A stretch of 64,000 nt of DNA from Hyposmocoma kahamanoa (Eukaryota; Arthropoda; Insecta; Lepidoptera; Cosmopterigidae), in the NCBI RefSeq assembly GCF_003589595.1, contig NW_020654422.1, positions 8,325,516 through 8,389,515 of the forward strand, written 5' to 3'. Both the position numbers and the translations under genes were made by a program. The first letter of the stretch is position 1. The number at the start of each line of letters is the position of its first letter. Of this stretch, positions 9,962-20,996 are shown piece after piece. Below the pieces are notes generated by a model, which saw only the letters and a program-made list of their open reading frames with translations, was not told where the DNA came from and searched no databases.

Positions 9962-11232
9962 GGGGTTAAAGTATGAAATTGCCGTTTTATTGCAATAGGT
10001 TCTTTGAATTTTCATAGAATCTTCATGGTTTGAGGTTTTCGAATGAAACTTTTTTCAAATGGTTTCTGTGATTTTTTTTTTTAATTTGAAACATTTGAAT
10101 ATCGACTTTCAATTGTTTTTGTTATTCAATTTAGACAAGAAAGATGGATACTGCGAAAATTCGAGTGATTTTTGAATACGAGTTCCGACGCGGAACTAAC
10201 GCGGCAGAAACAGCCCGCAATATCAATGCTGCGTTTGGAGAGGGGTCTACTAATGAACGCACCGTGCGATTTTGGTTTAAACGCTTTCGTGATGGAAATT
10301 TCGACTTAAAGAACGAGCCACGAGGAAGACCGCCCACACAGGTGAATAACGATGAATTAAGAGAGATAGTGGAAGCCGATCCTAGTCAAACTACCCAAGA
10401 ATTAGCGGCATGGTTTAACGTTACCTTACCCACAATATTGACTCACTTGCGTCAAATCAATAAAATAAAAAAATACGAAAAATGGGTGCCTCATGATTTG
10501 ACTGATCTGCAGAAAGAAACGCGTGTTGAAACTTGTGTTGCCTTGTTGAACCGGTACAGAAATGAAGGAATATTGGATCGAATTGTAACATGTGATGAAA
10601 AGTGGATTCTTTATGATAACCGGAAAAGAAAAATGCAATGGCTGACCCCAGGTCAAATGCCACAACAGTGTCCTAAAGCAAAACTTACCAATAAAATGGT
10701 AACTGTTTGGTGGTCTCAGCATGGTGTTATTCACTATAGTTTTCTCCGATCTGGTCAAGCAATAACGGCAGATGTCTATTGTGCCGAACTCCGAACCATG
10801 TTGACAAAACTAGCAGTAAAACAGCCCCGACTCATGAATCGATCTTCACCATTATTGCTCCACGACAACGCGAGACCTCACACAGTACGAGAAACCATTT
10901 TGACCCTTCAGGAACTGCAGTTAGAAACCATTCGACATCCTCCGTATTCACCAGACCTTGCTCCAACGGACTACCATTTATTTCGTGATTTGGACAATTA
11001 TCTAAGTGACAAGAAGTTTTCTTCCCAGGAGGCAGTACAAAATGCTTTCACACAGTTTGTGCAGTCTAGATCGTCGGAGTTCTATCGCAAAGGCATTAAT
11101 AACCTTCCCATTAGATGGCAGCAATGTATAGATAATAATGGCAACTATTTTGATTAAATAAATTTGTTAAAAATTTAAAAAATAAACAATTTAGATTTTC
11201 AGTACAAATCGGCAATTTCATACTTTAACCCC
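9962..11232 (+). mobile_element. complete mariner transposon
   Basis: The terminal inverted repeats are at least 23 bp and perfect, beginning GGGGTTAAAGTATGAAATTG (9962-9984, with the inverted copy at 11210-11232). TA lies outside each end (9960-9961 and 11233-11234), the usual mariner target duplication. The element is 1271 bp, normal for mariner, and holds one intact transposase gene. Confidence 0.95.
10144..11157 (+). CDS. mariner transposase (DD34D), intact
   Basis: The 337-aa product is the cut-and-paste enzyme of the surrounding element. It binds the terminal inverted repeats through its N-terminal helix-turn-helix region (about residues 1-110, including RTVRFWFKRFRDG and the linker GRPP) and cuts with a C-terminal catalytic domain. 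Family hallmarks are WVPHDL at about 112, the first Asp at 151 in VTCDEKW, the second at 241 in HDNARPH, and the third at 276 in YSPDLAPTDYHLF. The 34-residue spacing between the last two gives the DD34D signature. Length is normal and there is no stop or frameshift. An AATAAA-like polyadenylation signal overlaps the stop codon region (about 11157-11162). Intact frame plus perfect ends suggests recent activity. Confidence 0.95.
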   Translation: MDTAKIRVIFEYEFRRGTNAAETARNINAAFGEGSTNERTVRFWFKRFRDGNFDLKNEPRGRPPTQVNNDELREIVEADPSQTTQELAAWFNVTLPTILTHLRQINKIKKYEKWVPHDLTDLQKETRVETCVALLNRYRNEGILDRIVTCDEKWILYDNRKRKMQWLTPGQMPQQCPKAKLTNKMVTVWWSQHGVIHYSFLRSGQAITADVYCAELRTMLTKLAVKQPRLMNRSSPLLLHDNARPHTVRETILTLQELQLETIRHPPYSPDLAPTDYHLFRDLDNYLSDKKFSSQEAVQNAFTQFVQSRSSEFYRKGINNLPIRWQQCIDNNGNYFD

Positions 11233-11234
11233 TA

Positions 11235-11690
11235 TTATTACAATGTTGCTATTTTCACATAATATACATGTTATAGATCGCCGTAATACGATTTCTCTTT
11301 GAACTTTTGTAATGAAAATGCTGCAAACATTTTCCTCATCAAAGCGGAGCCTATCGAAGCTTTTCCCTTAGAAGCAAATTATAAGTCTTATGAGAGAAAA
11401 TGAGTCGCGAAATCAACGCGATGATGAGCGAACGGCGATGGAAAGAAATGGGGGCAATCAGCATCAATCATAAGCGGTTTTTTGTTCTCATCGCGGAAAT
11501 GTTGATATATTTATGGTGTTAAAGAGAGAGTTATTGCAGTCGAAATTGAAAGATGTTACACGTAAGCTTATGCTTCCATGTATTGTGTATGATATACGTG
11601 CTCATAACCTGTGTCATACTTCATTTAATATTTTATACAACTGTTTAGTTGACGGTAATTCATTTTTAAAAACAATAATTACGCTTCCAC
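11235..11690. other. unassigned DNA after the mariner
   Basis: No supported gene was seen. The open frame at 11513-11755 ends in LINE-like sequence but has no recognisable start. Confidence 0.4.
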
Positions 11691-11835
11691 GTTTATATGG
11701 CGAACGGCTACAGAGTGGAATTCCCTGCCCGCAGACTTATTTCCTGAAATTGTAACTTGAACCTTTTCAAGGGGAGATTGAGTAGACATTATTTAGGTGT
11801 GCATCTCTATCTTCGATATCTCGCCACTTTTCACC
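11691..11835 (+). pseudogene. decayed LINE ORF2 C-terminal fragment
   Basis: The plus strand at about 11700-11760 reads TATEWNSLPADLFPE, then after a frame change NLFKGRLSRHYLG. This resembles the end of Jockey/I-type LINE ORF2 proteins (R..EWNSLPAxxFP...FKxR). A second remnant of the same type is at 36265. No reverse transcriptase core is present. Confidence 0.5.
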
Positions 11836-12527
11836 AGGTGAGATGGAGGTTAATTGTGCACTTTTATTTTATATTAAAAAAAACACCACCAACGTTGATA
11901 AATATCAATATATATATATATAATATATTACATTTCATATTTATCAACACTGCAGTTGCTTTAAAATTTATTTTGTCATTGAATGTTTTGGCATTACCTA
12001 GTATTTATGTGCATGGTCTGTGGGCATTACAATAAAAGTTAACATGAGATGGTTACGCTTTGGAGATGACGTACTATAACAATTGTTTGTATTTAAATTC
12101 TCTATTCAGAAAACAAAAGCTGCGGTACTCTGCAACAACACTAATGCGGTTATTATTTCGTTTTGCAAAAGGCATCAACTGTCTTAATGTCTGTCAACTG
12201 CCTTTTTAATTCATACTAATAAATAATTACTAATTTCCGGGAGAAACAGTGACCACACTCGTTTCAAGAACTTTTGAAATCACGATAGGCTATTTTCAAC
12301 AACCACACTAAAGTTCTGAATCAGCTTTACTAAAACTTTATTAAAATGTAACTTTATAGCGTCGTTTTAAACCTCTGCAGCGGTTTAACGCCCACGTCAT
12401 ATTTCAAATTAATTTCTGGCACGAATTTACAAAGCAATCTTACATTCAGGAAACAAGTGTAACGTTGTTTGGCAAGGTTTTAAAAAAGAAAACGTGAAGT
12501 CTAACTACACACATCAAAAATGTCTAG
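11836..12527. other. unassigned AT-rich DNA
   Basis: I see nothing recognisable. Confidence 0.4.
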
Positions 12528-12712
12528 GGATCAAGCGCGTTCTTGTTAATTACCTGAAAATCAGGTTTTTTTAATAATTTTTTTTACATCAATGGATTTT
12601 TTTTGGTCAATTTCTTATTATTTGTAAAATTAACCAAAAAATCAATTGCTGTTAAAAAAATTAATTAAAGAAAAACCTGATTTTCAGTAATTGTCAAAAA
12701 CATGCTTGATCC
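12528..12712. mobile_element. fold-back MITE
   Basis: The ends GGATCAAGCGCG (12528 onward) and the inverted CATGCTTGATCC (to 12712) pair imperfectly over about 44 bp, including 'cctgaaaatcaggttttt'. The inner part ('gattttttttggtcaattt' against 'aaaattaaccaaaaaatc') also pairs, so the whole 185 bp can form a long hairpin. It has no coding capacity. Confidence 0.75.
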
Positions 12713-15614
12713 AAGAGAAGTTCGATAAAATCAAACATTTACCAATACCAGTAAAACAAAGAGTAGGTAAGACTTCGAAAGCCAGAATTTTTGAATTATT
12801 ATCGTAGAACTTACATGTCTCCAACTTTGAAATGCTGCCTCAAGAAAGGTATTCTAAAATCAAGAAATTTCTTCAAATCCTGTAGGTAAGCAAATATAGT
12901 AAATGTAGGAATTCTTTTTCCAGCGCCGCGGCGGTATTCTAGTATATTTAACCTTAAAATAATGTAGTATTCGATTAATCACTGCCGTGGTTTTTGTCTA
13001 ACCTACGAGATTTTGAGGGTAATATGCAACATTGAATTGGATTTATAAGTTTGTAAATTCAAATGAGAAAGAAAGAAGAAGAAAACTTGTTCGTGATTGT
13101 TCACAAGTCGCAGAAATGTTTTCTCTTTTAGAAATAATTTCTCGATGTTTCGTTCGATAAAATGTGGTTTGACGAAGTGTTTTTTAAAAAGGTGGAAAAA
13201 GTGCTGTGAAACAATAGACGATCGAGCGTTGAAAGCCCATGAGCTCGCTATTCACAGCCAAAGGATGAAAAAAAGATCGAATGACCGTCGCCCGGGGCAC
13301 GCGTCTAGTGCCTGTCTTTTAGAGCTCACAGTTCATTATTTGCGTTCAATGTTTACGTCCCATTCGATGGATCGACAATCAGTTTATTGTTATTGAACTA
13401 TTCTAAAATTTTATTTAAAATCGCTGTGGAGACTAGATTTAAACTTTATAGGTGTATTCATAGACAAGAGATACTCCAAATTTTGTCAGTGTGTACCTGG
13501 ACGAAATTTGCAAATATATGCTTAGGTTTAAAGTAAAGCTCTCAGCAGATACCAATATGTGTCTATCTATAAAATACTTACGATGCCTCCGGCTGGTGTG
13601 ACATAATATTGTTATCCTGACGTGACCAATTTGAGGGTAAATAGAAAAGGTATTTCGTTCGTACGAACCGACCAACGTGTGGCCATTCCCATTTTTCCTT
13701 TCATTTCATATATTTACATCTTGACCTTTTCTTGCTCAATTGTACATGAGAAAGGGATTTAGACCCTACCGAGGCAGGTTGGACATGTATTGCGAGGAAA
13801 AGAAAATATTATTATAGCCATAGATTTATCTACATGTATTATATACACGTAGCTACACAATGCATAGCTTACTTACGTAACGTATGTCGATAGGTATAGG
13901 CAGTGGTGTTATCAAGTTTCCATAAACAATAATCCTATCAATCTCTGAGTGAGCACGAGTAGAGTAGGTACTATCTCACTTTCTTGTTACAAGGTTGTCG
14001 AATTACGCAGCATTTCAAAAGTTAAAACCAACAAAGTGTTCTAAAGCCCACTTTCATTCCCCAGCAAAATGAAAACCGCGATAGAAACGCTCTGTCATTG
14101 TGTTTGTATTTATCGCTGTCCATAAAAAACTTAAAATGCGAATATTTCGGCTACATTCCAAAGTTTTATTTGGTAATACCCTAGAGCAATTCCTACTTTG
14201 TTTACAAATAAACTTGCCGTTGAAATTGGGAAGGAAAAAGCTTTTTGAAAGAGGATAGGTAAATCGATTTATGCAAAATAGATAGCGCTTTTTGTATGCA
14301 AATTTTTGTTGATTTCACAAAGATTGAAATCGTGGTATTGTGGAAATGGGAATATTGATTGTTTACTGACAGTAAATATCAACTTCTGTTCACTTTGTTA
14401 TTTAAACTTTTAGCTGAACCTGTGTGGGTGTCTTTGTTCACATTGATACATAATTCGTACAAAATCTATTTGCACACATGGCAAAACTCAAAATTGAATC
14501 TTACATAAAGTATTTGTAACAAAGATGAACGTAGTGATTATATTTTAATAAGTAACAGATAACAAAATATTTATTTCTCGAAACGAAAGGAACGCGATAA
14601 TGCATTTACAAACGTTAAACTGTTAGCCAATATAACAAAACGTATTTTCATAAGAATGAAAACACGTTTTCATCTCGACACCGCTTTCTAGGTAAATTAG
14701 GAACCACTAATATCTTGCGTAGGTAATAAATCTCTGTCGATTTCGTCAGCCAACGGTTTTATTTCTTTTTCTTCCCCTCGGAAAGCTTTCGACAGAGTTA
14801 CTGACACTTGTCTATAGCGACTCTTTCGTAGGCAATTTTCGATATGAAATCAACAGTAGAAGCTGTACTTCCAAGTAGGATTAATACCAGGCTGCTTTTT
14901 TAGATGTTCTACCTAATGACAAAACTTCTGAAGAAGTGTGTACAGGGATGACGGTGCCGAATCTAGTTTTGTGGTTGGTGGTTTGTTATAGGTGTTAATG
15001 TGAATTAACAATTGGGATCTGGAAAGTCAAGTTCCATATGCTGAGATCTTGTTTAGTTGTAGTTTTCAAATATTGTTTTAATTAGGCCTTCTCCGTTTCT
15101 TCTAATTACTGTACTGAAACTCAGGTTCTCAATTGTTTATCATTTTTGAGACAAAACTAAGAATCAGCTTACATAATTATCGGATGAATATATTATCTCA
15201 TAATTATCACGACCATTTCGAACAATGCTTAAACTACACAAAGTTTCAAAATGTTTGTTAAACATTTTCTCCCGTGTCTTATACTTAGTAATTTTTAAAT
15301 TTAAAATGACTCGCATGTGCGTTTTCAGATAGTTCGTTTTTACTGATTTTTGTTGAGGAAAAGCTTATAAACTTCTTGCTCAAACATTAAAGTAATATAG
15401 TATCTGAAAGAGGTATAATTTAACTAATGAAAATGCTAACTACTATTATTATTGCGATTATTATATTTTACACCACATTTTTACATTTTTATATTTATAT
15501 TCGTCCTGAAAAATTCATAGAAATCACATACGCGGTTTTCACTCTAAGATATGCAGTTTAGTAAAGTGATAGGAGGTATTGCTTAACCCGTGAGTAAATA
15601 AGTACAAAGATAAC
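12713..15614. other. unassigned AT-rich DNA, about 2.9 kb
   Basis: I see no gene, RNA or repeat. The open frame at 13097-13396 (99 codons, Lys/Arg/Ser-rich) lacks any recognisable domain and is not called. Confidence 0.4.
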
Positions 15615-15797
15615 TTTTTTATAAAATTCGAGGTGGAATATTTTCTACAAATTTAAATGGAACCGACACTGAAGTACCCTATTTCCAACAAAAAAAGAAT
15701 AATCAAAAACGGTTCACAGATCGAGTTATCGCGTAATATACATACAAAAAAAGGCAGTCGAATTGCGAACCTCCTTCTTTTTTGGAAGTCGGTTAAG
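15615..15797 (+). repeat. lepidopteran interspersed repeat, 5'-truncated
   Basis: It holds 'ccaacaaaaaaagaataatc', 'ggttcacagatcgagttat' and the ending 'gaacctccttcttttttgga', matching copies at 9606 and 21350 but shorter at the front. Confidence 0.65.
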
Positions 15798-16117
15798 AAC
15801 CAATAATATTTTTATGGTTTACGTGCACTTTCACCTAAGAATATCTTATGACTCTGTCCCTTATGCCATTTTCGAAATATAATTAAAATAATTTTTGAAC
15901 ATATACTTTAACTATAAATAAATTTTATTATTATGACAGATAAATTTATTTAATTATAACTCAATCTAAATGCAAGTAAAATAAAATAAAGGAAGCTACG
16001 ATAATATTAAAATAAATGTATCTTAGAACTATTTGCGACGGAAAAATGTGTCAACGGTAGATTTTTTTTTTAAATTTATGTACTTGCGCTAAAAATAAAG
16101 TTGAAATTTACCATGAA
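15798..16117. other. AT-rich unassigned DNA
   Basis: I see nothing recognisable. Confidence 0.4.
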
Positions 16118-16318
16118 CTTTCAGGAAGGAAAACATAGTGAGGAAACTTGTGCACGTCTGCAAAGCAATTTAATGATGAGCGCGAAGTTCCCAATCAGCA
16201 TTGCGCCCCCATGGAACCATAGACCAAGCCCTCTCATTGTGAGAGGAGGCCTGCGCCCAGCAGTGGGACTAAACATATATAGGCTAACTATTATTATATT
16301 TTATTATTATTTATAATA
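16118..16318 (+). mobile_element. lepidopteran SINE, headless 3' part
   Basis: The body starts 'ggaaggaaaacatagtgagg' and ends 'cctgcgcccagcagtgggac' followed by an ATT-rich tail. I recognise this ending as a widespread lepidopteran SINE. The tRNA-related head is missing, so the copy is 5'-truncated. Confidence 0.8.
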
Positions 16319-16545
16319 AGTCGTGGTAGCCTAATGGTCTGGCCTACCGCCTCTGAAACTAAAGTCGTGGGTTCGAATCCGGGCTTGCACCTCGGAGTTT
16401 CTCGGAATTTATGTGCGAAATTTGATTTTATATTTCCCATGAGTTTATCGGTGAAGGAACGAAAACGAGTGAAGAACCCAACCCGCATTGGGGTAGCGTG
16501 GCGGACTATGGCCACACTTCTAAACACTTCTAAAGTTTATTAATG
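16319..16545 (+). mobile_element. tRNA-derived lepidopteran SINE with intact A and B boxes
   Basis: The head has an A box TAGCCTAATGG at 16327-16337 and a perfect B-box consensus GGTTCGAATCC at 16370-16380. The body contains 'aacccgcattggggtagcgt' and 'ggcggactatggcc', shared with the copy at 38205. It lies directly behind another SINE in the same orientation. RNA polymerase III boxes are intact, but the 3' tail is short or lost. Confidence 0.85.
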
Positions 16546-16995
16546 GAGTGAATGCCTTGACAGTAGTTCCCGGGACCGGTGCAGTATACAATTTTTTTTG
16601 TACCTTTTCATGATAGTACCTTATAATTGGTAAATTATTGATTGAAATAAATATCCCCTGGACTTATGCGGCACACACGTTTATGCCATATCCCAACCCT
16701 AACTTTACGTCACGTTTCGGATTTCCCAGTTTTTAATAAATATTTCATTAATACAATAATGGAATTTCGACGGGGGATTTACTTATTTCTTATAAATACT
16801 GTTTAAGACAAAACATTCCGCAGTTTGTTCAATGTATTTATAAAAATTGATTTATAAAAATATATTTTGTAACTATAGCTCTATTTATTAAGATTAATAG
16901 GACAGATTATAGTGGTTTTGTGTTGAGTTTATATCGGTTTGTTGTAATATAAATGAATCCCTAGAGTTTATGCAACCTGCTCTAACTCTAGCTAA
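16546..16995. other. unassigned DNA
   Basis: I see nothing recognisable. Confidence 0.4.
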
Positions 16996-17053
16996 ATTTG
17001 ATAAGTATTTTTGACCTTGCTGATTATAATAAGGTCAAAAATACTTATCAAAT
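16996..17053. repeat. perfect 23-bp hairpin
   Basis: The arms 16996-17018 and 17031-17053 are exact inverted copies (core 'gataagtatttttgacctt') around a 12-nt loop. It could be a miniature fold-back element or a small-RNA hairpin. The sequence alone does not decide. Confidence 0.85.
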
Positions 17054-17159
17054 TAGAATATAAATTCGACCATTAGACAAAACGATATCCTTTGTGTTAA
17101 ATAGGTGGCGACGGCTACTTTTGTAATTGTGAAAATACAGAGATCAACAAATTTAAGGT

Positions 17160-17331
17160 TGGCTCCGGGCGGCAGAAATCAACGTTATGCCACTGCCAGC
17201 ACGTCTTCAAGATCGGAACGCAGTAATGCTCACATTGTTGCTTGGCGGCAGAAATTTGTCAGGTGGCAGTACTTCCCTGGACGAACTATTTCACAAGAAG
17301 CTCGACTGCTACTAAACGATTGTATTCTTGT
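17160..17331 (-). repeat. interspersed repeat fragment (family of 20997)
   Basis: The stretch 'ggaacgcagtaatgctcac' ... 'gctcgactgctactaaa' is the reverse complement of parts of the repeat at 20997-21340. It is a divergent, partial copy. The open frame at 17105-17380 passes through it and is not a gene. Confidence 0.55.
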
Positions 17332-17380
17332 TGCACCCTGTATATTATTCGTAGGGAAACAGGAAGGTGATTTGCAGTAA

Positions 17381-17416
17381 GTAAAAGGAATTAGCGTTGA
17401 TGCTAATTCCTTTTAC
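17381..17416. repeat. perfect 15-bp hairpin
   Basis: The arms 'gtaaaaggaattagc' (17381-17395) and 'gctaattccttttac' (17402-17416) are exact inverted copies around a 6-nt loop. Confidence 0.8.
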
Positions 17417-17509
17417 GCAGATGACGTTCTACCCATATTTGCATTCTCATATATCTAGTAACGTCAAGTGCATTAATGTGTAAACGCACAGCTAAATTAA
17501 AACCTTATT

Positions 17510-17690
17510 AGCCCTGGTCAGCCAACAGACACTGTTTCAAGTCCAATCAGATCGAAGGAATTTTTCTTTGTCTTTCGATTCGATTTTGTAATATAACAAT
17601 TAATTCATTATTTCATTATAACAAGAAACTAGTTGGAGTATTTTCACAAAAAATCACACTATTAAAAACATCATGATATTCAATAAAATA
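17510..17690 (+). repeat. tRNA-like cassette, locus 2 (degenerate)
   Basis: A box-B-like TTTCAAGTCC (17534-17543) is followed by 'gatcgaaggaatttttctt', then the shared flank in reverse orientation, 'aactagttggagtattttca' (about 17626-17646), and 'tcatgatattcaataaa'. The flank matches locus 1 and the loci at 25.6, 40.2 and 41.05 kb. The A-box half is not recognisable. Confidence 0.5.
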
Positions 17691-19356
17691 AATACTAATA
17701 CCGTTATTATTAACAAATATATATTGAAATTATAAAACATTTTGCAAAAATAATGATCCGTATGGTACACGTTTATTACTTAAAACTAATAACAATAATA
17801 ACGCACACACTCAACATAGCCCCGTACTAGGGAAATCCTGTGTCGCGGGTGCCATGGACATACACATAGACAACCACAAATTACGCCCAAATTCACGCGA
17901 TAAACAAATATAAGCCATACAAATATTTCTCGCGGCCTGGCAATCCAACCTGGAACCTATGCGTGGCAGTCCGGTAACCGTTGGTAACTGTTCGGTCACG
18001 GAGGCAATTAAACTAAACTAACTTTTTCGATTTCAATTTCGCTGTATGTACACTTATTAATGTAAGTGATTGTACTTCACGTAATTAATTTTTAAAAAGA
18101 CGAAAACAAAAATGAATATCGTCTACTCGGAGCGCCGTATAACAACGCATCCAATTTGTAAACATTTTATTTGATTAAGAAAGCAGTTTTTTGGAAGTTT
18201 GTAGGCGAAAATATATCGTGTTATTGAACTTGTAAAGGTGTATGAAAAAGAAACTAGTATTTTGTTGTGCTTATACATCAACAAATCATGACATGAGCAA
18301 TACCATTCCATATCCGGTGCATATTCAATTCATAGTTGAGGAGCGCACCAGTCGCTGTCAGCGGTAGCAGAAAGACAGCGGCGGCGGCATCGGCATGCGG
18401 CGCTATTTGTTCCCGAATTGCATTGTTCCACGAACACCTGGAATCTAAATTTGGTTAGCGGCACCTCTTTCGAAGAAGATTTGTATCCTCGCCCGGAATA
18501 CTAACGTAGCTGAGAATAATAATGGTCACTTTCCGAACATTCCCATTTCTCGAGCTTCAATTATTCAGTCGCCGTTTGGAGACGAAATGATATATAATGT
18601 AATTCGCTGTAGGTATAATGAATTGAACGAATAATTTAAAATTTCAATGTGCATTTGTTGATCAAATATCAAATCCGTTATCGCAAACATGAATTCTCAA
18701 GATCGACAGAATGTCGAAGAAAGTTGGCACAAGAACATGGAACATAAGATTGGTAGCGACGTCGGGAAGGGATTAAGGCAGAGGGATCAGAACTTCATCG
18801 ATATTGTTAACTTCTATGGGTGGTGTTCCAAGTTAGATTTCATCTTTTGTCTGCTTCCAAACAAAGTTTCTATCGTGCTGGAATAAACTTCCTTATAATT
18901 AATTGGTTTTCTCTTCGATTGGTAGGATTCTCTGTCTTTTCTGGGTAGATATCTCCGCCTTACTTGTTTCTACAGCAAAGTATTCCAAGGTAGGAATAAA
19001 GAAGTCGAGCATAAGTATAACTATCTTATAAGTCACAGTACGTAATTTGCAGAGCATAATATATTTTGTAACGCAATTTTGCGGTAATTGCGATACAAAG
19101 ATACATTTACCACTCTCGATGCCACTTACTGACGATTATTATGCCGAACAGTGTAATAAGAGAGCGTTGTGGTATGAATGATGAAGTAGTGACCATAATT
19201 AAAAGGGGATGCTTCGATGGTTTTGGTATCACAATCAAATTGGGGATGTCCATAAAAAGGCCGAGATAAAGGTATCAAGAACAAGTGGGCAGGTATGAAG
19301 AGACTGATCCATTGTTTCTGCCCGACCCAGTAAGAGACAGGCGTGATTATATACTA
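17691..19356. other. unassigned DNA
   Basis: No supported gene was found. Open frames at 17811-17999 and 18689-18886 show no domain. A frame at about 19170-19335 vaguely resembles a Tc1-type N-terminus but is too weak to call. Confidence 0.4.
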
Positions 19357-20939
19357 GTCAAAACAAAATAAGGGCCACTTGTTTATTTCGATGTCGACAG
19401 CGATAATTTATTTTTTATGCATTCTCAAGTAGGTGAGACTTTTTTGTGGTGTTACCTAAGTGTTTACAAACATTTCTTGAGAACCCCAACAGCATATTTT
19501 TTTTATGGTGGGTAGATTTTGATAATTTATTGTAACCACTTGATTTTACCCGATTTTAAAACAAATTTTAAACTCATTCGAAGTAAAGATTCTGTCAAGA
19601 ACAGTTAAACTTGTGCAACTTGTGGCTGAATTAACATTTTTGAAACATAATGCCGAGAATTCGACGCCACATGGACTTACCAACAGTAACCAGGGCCATA
19701 ACATTACTGCAAGAAGGCCATTCGCAGCGTTCTGTGGCGTTGCAGCTGGGGTTTTCCCGGCGAGCGGTTCAAAATGCTTGGAATCGATTTCAAGAGACTG
19801 GGAGATTAACCAGAAGACGAGGAACAGGCAGAGTTCGGGCAACTACCGCACAAGAGGACCGCTACGTGAGCTTGACCGCGCGCAGAGAGCGGTTCATCAC
19901 AGCCCGCGCCTTACAAAACCGTTTGCGCCAGGCGACGGGTACCCATGTTAGTGATCAAACCATTAGGAATCGGTTACATGAAGACCAGCAGTTCTCCAGA
20001 AGACGCGTAGTGCGAATTCCACTAACAAGTACTCATCGTGCAAACCGATTGTTGTTCGCAAGGCAGCATCTTTCCTGGGATATGCAGGATTGGAGCAAAG
20101 TGTTGTTCACTGATGAGTGCAAAGTGAAATTTTTTAGTGATGACCGTCGCATTAGGGTCTGGAGGCGTGAAGGCGAGCGATTTTCAGATGCATGCATCCA
20201 TGAAAGTGACAGATTTGGGGGACCTAGTGTTATGGTGTGGGGAGGAATCTCTATTTCGGGCAGAACCGAGCTGGTAATTCTTAATGGAGGCACAATTACA
20301 GCTCAACGCTATATCGAGGAAGTCATAAGACCCCATGTGATCCCATATGCACAGACAATCAGTGCAGGATTCCGTCTGATGCACGATAATGCTCGCGCTC
20401 ATACAGCTAGAGCCACTAGAGAGGCCCTAGAGGAGGCTGGTATACCGGTGTTACCCTGGCCTGCGAACAGTCCGGATTTAAATCCCATCGAGCACATATG
20501 GGATTTGCTGAAACGCAGTGTTCGAAGTACTGACCAACCCGTGCACAATGAAAGACAGCTAATCAACGTGCTGAAATCAAGCTGGGAACAAATTCCTCAA
20601 GAAACAGTGGTACATCTTCTAGAGAGTGTACCTACCAGGCTTCAAGAGTGCATAGGCAAACGAGGAGGGCACACCAGATATTGAAAAAAGTCTAAAATCA
20701 GCCACCATCTTTTGTTTTTTTTTAAATCAATTTTTTCTCTTAGTGTCTTTTTTTTGGAAAAACAATTATTTTTAAGAAAAATCATGTTTAAATAATGTTT
20801 TTATGATTTTCAAAATTTTTTTTTTTCTGTTTAATTAAAAAAATAATCAATCAATCTAATCTAATCTTTATTCAACCCTTAAACCGCATAGATTCATGAC
20901 TTCACTAAAAAAACATGCTGGCCCTTATTTTGTTTTGAC
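19357..20939 (+). mobile_element. complete Tc1-like transposon
   Basis: The terminal inverted repeats are 21 bp, beginning GTCAAAACAAAATAAGGGCC (19357-19377), with the inverted copy at 20919-20939. TA flanks both ends (19355-19356 and 20940-20941). The element is 1583 bp, typical of Tc1, with one intact transposase gene. A polymorphic-looking C before and G after the TA extends the symmetry by one base, so the exact ends could be read slightly differently. Confidence 0.93.
19650..20684 (+). CDS. Tc1-like transposase (DD34E), intact
   Basis: The 344-aa product cuts and rejoins the surrounding element at TA sites. The N-terminus (about 1-120) holds the paired-like helix-turn-helix, with EGHSQRSVALQLGFSRRAVQ at about 22-42, RFQETGRLTRRRGTGR as the linker, and a second helix set to about 120. 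The catalytic residues are Asp155 in LFTDECK, Asp246 in HDNARAH and Glu281 in NSPDLNPIEHIWD, giving the DD34E spacing. A glycine-rich block (GGPSVMVWGGIS) lies between the first two. Length is normal for Tc1. There is no stop or frameshift, so this copy may be functional or only recently silenced. Confidence 0.95.
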   Translation: MPRIRRHMDLPTVTRAITLLQEGHSQRSVALQLGFSRRAVQNAWNRFQETGRLTRRRGTGRVRATTAQEDRYVSLTARRERFITARALQNRLRQATGTHVSDQTIRNRLHEDQQFSRRRVVRIPLTSTHRANRLLFARQHLSWDMQDWSKVLFTDECKVKFFSDDRRIRVWRREGERFSDACIHESDRFGGPSVMVWGGISISGRTELVILNGGTITAQRYIEEVIRPHVIPYAQTISAGFRLMHDNARAHTARATREALEEAGIPVLPWPANSPDLNPIEHIWDLLKRSVRSTDQPVHNERQLINVLKSSWEQIPQETVVHLLESVPTRLQECIGKRGGHTRY

Positions 20940-20996
20940 TAGTTTATAAAAAGAAAAGGCTATTCTGTGCTACAAAGCATATTTAATCAAGATTTT

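Noticed and set aside
13097..13396. 99-codon open frame, basic
   Set aside because: It has no family resemblance, low-complexity basic composition and nothing supportive around it.
18689..18886. 65-codon frame MNSQDRQNVEESWHKN...
   Set aside because: It has no recognisable domain, is short and has no exon partners.
19160..19345. Possible N-terminal remnant of another Tc1-like transposase just before the intact Tc1 element
   Set aside because: The pattern (GITIKLGMSIKRP, then a stop, then RYQEQVGRYEETD) is only loosely helix-turn-helix-like, and no catalytic part was found.
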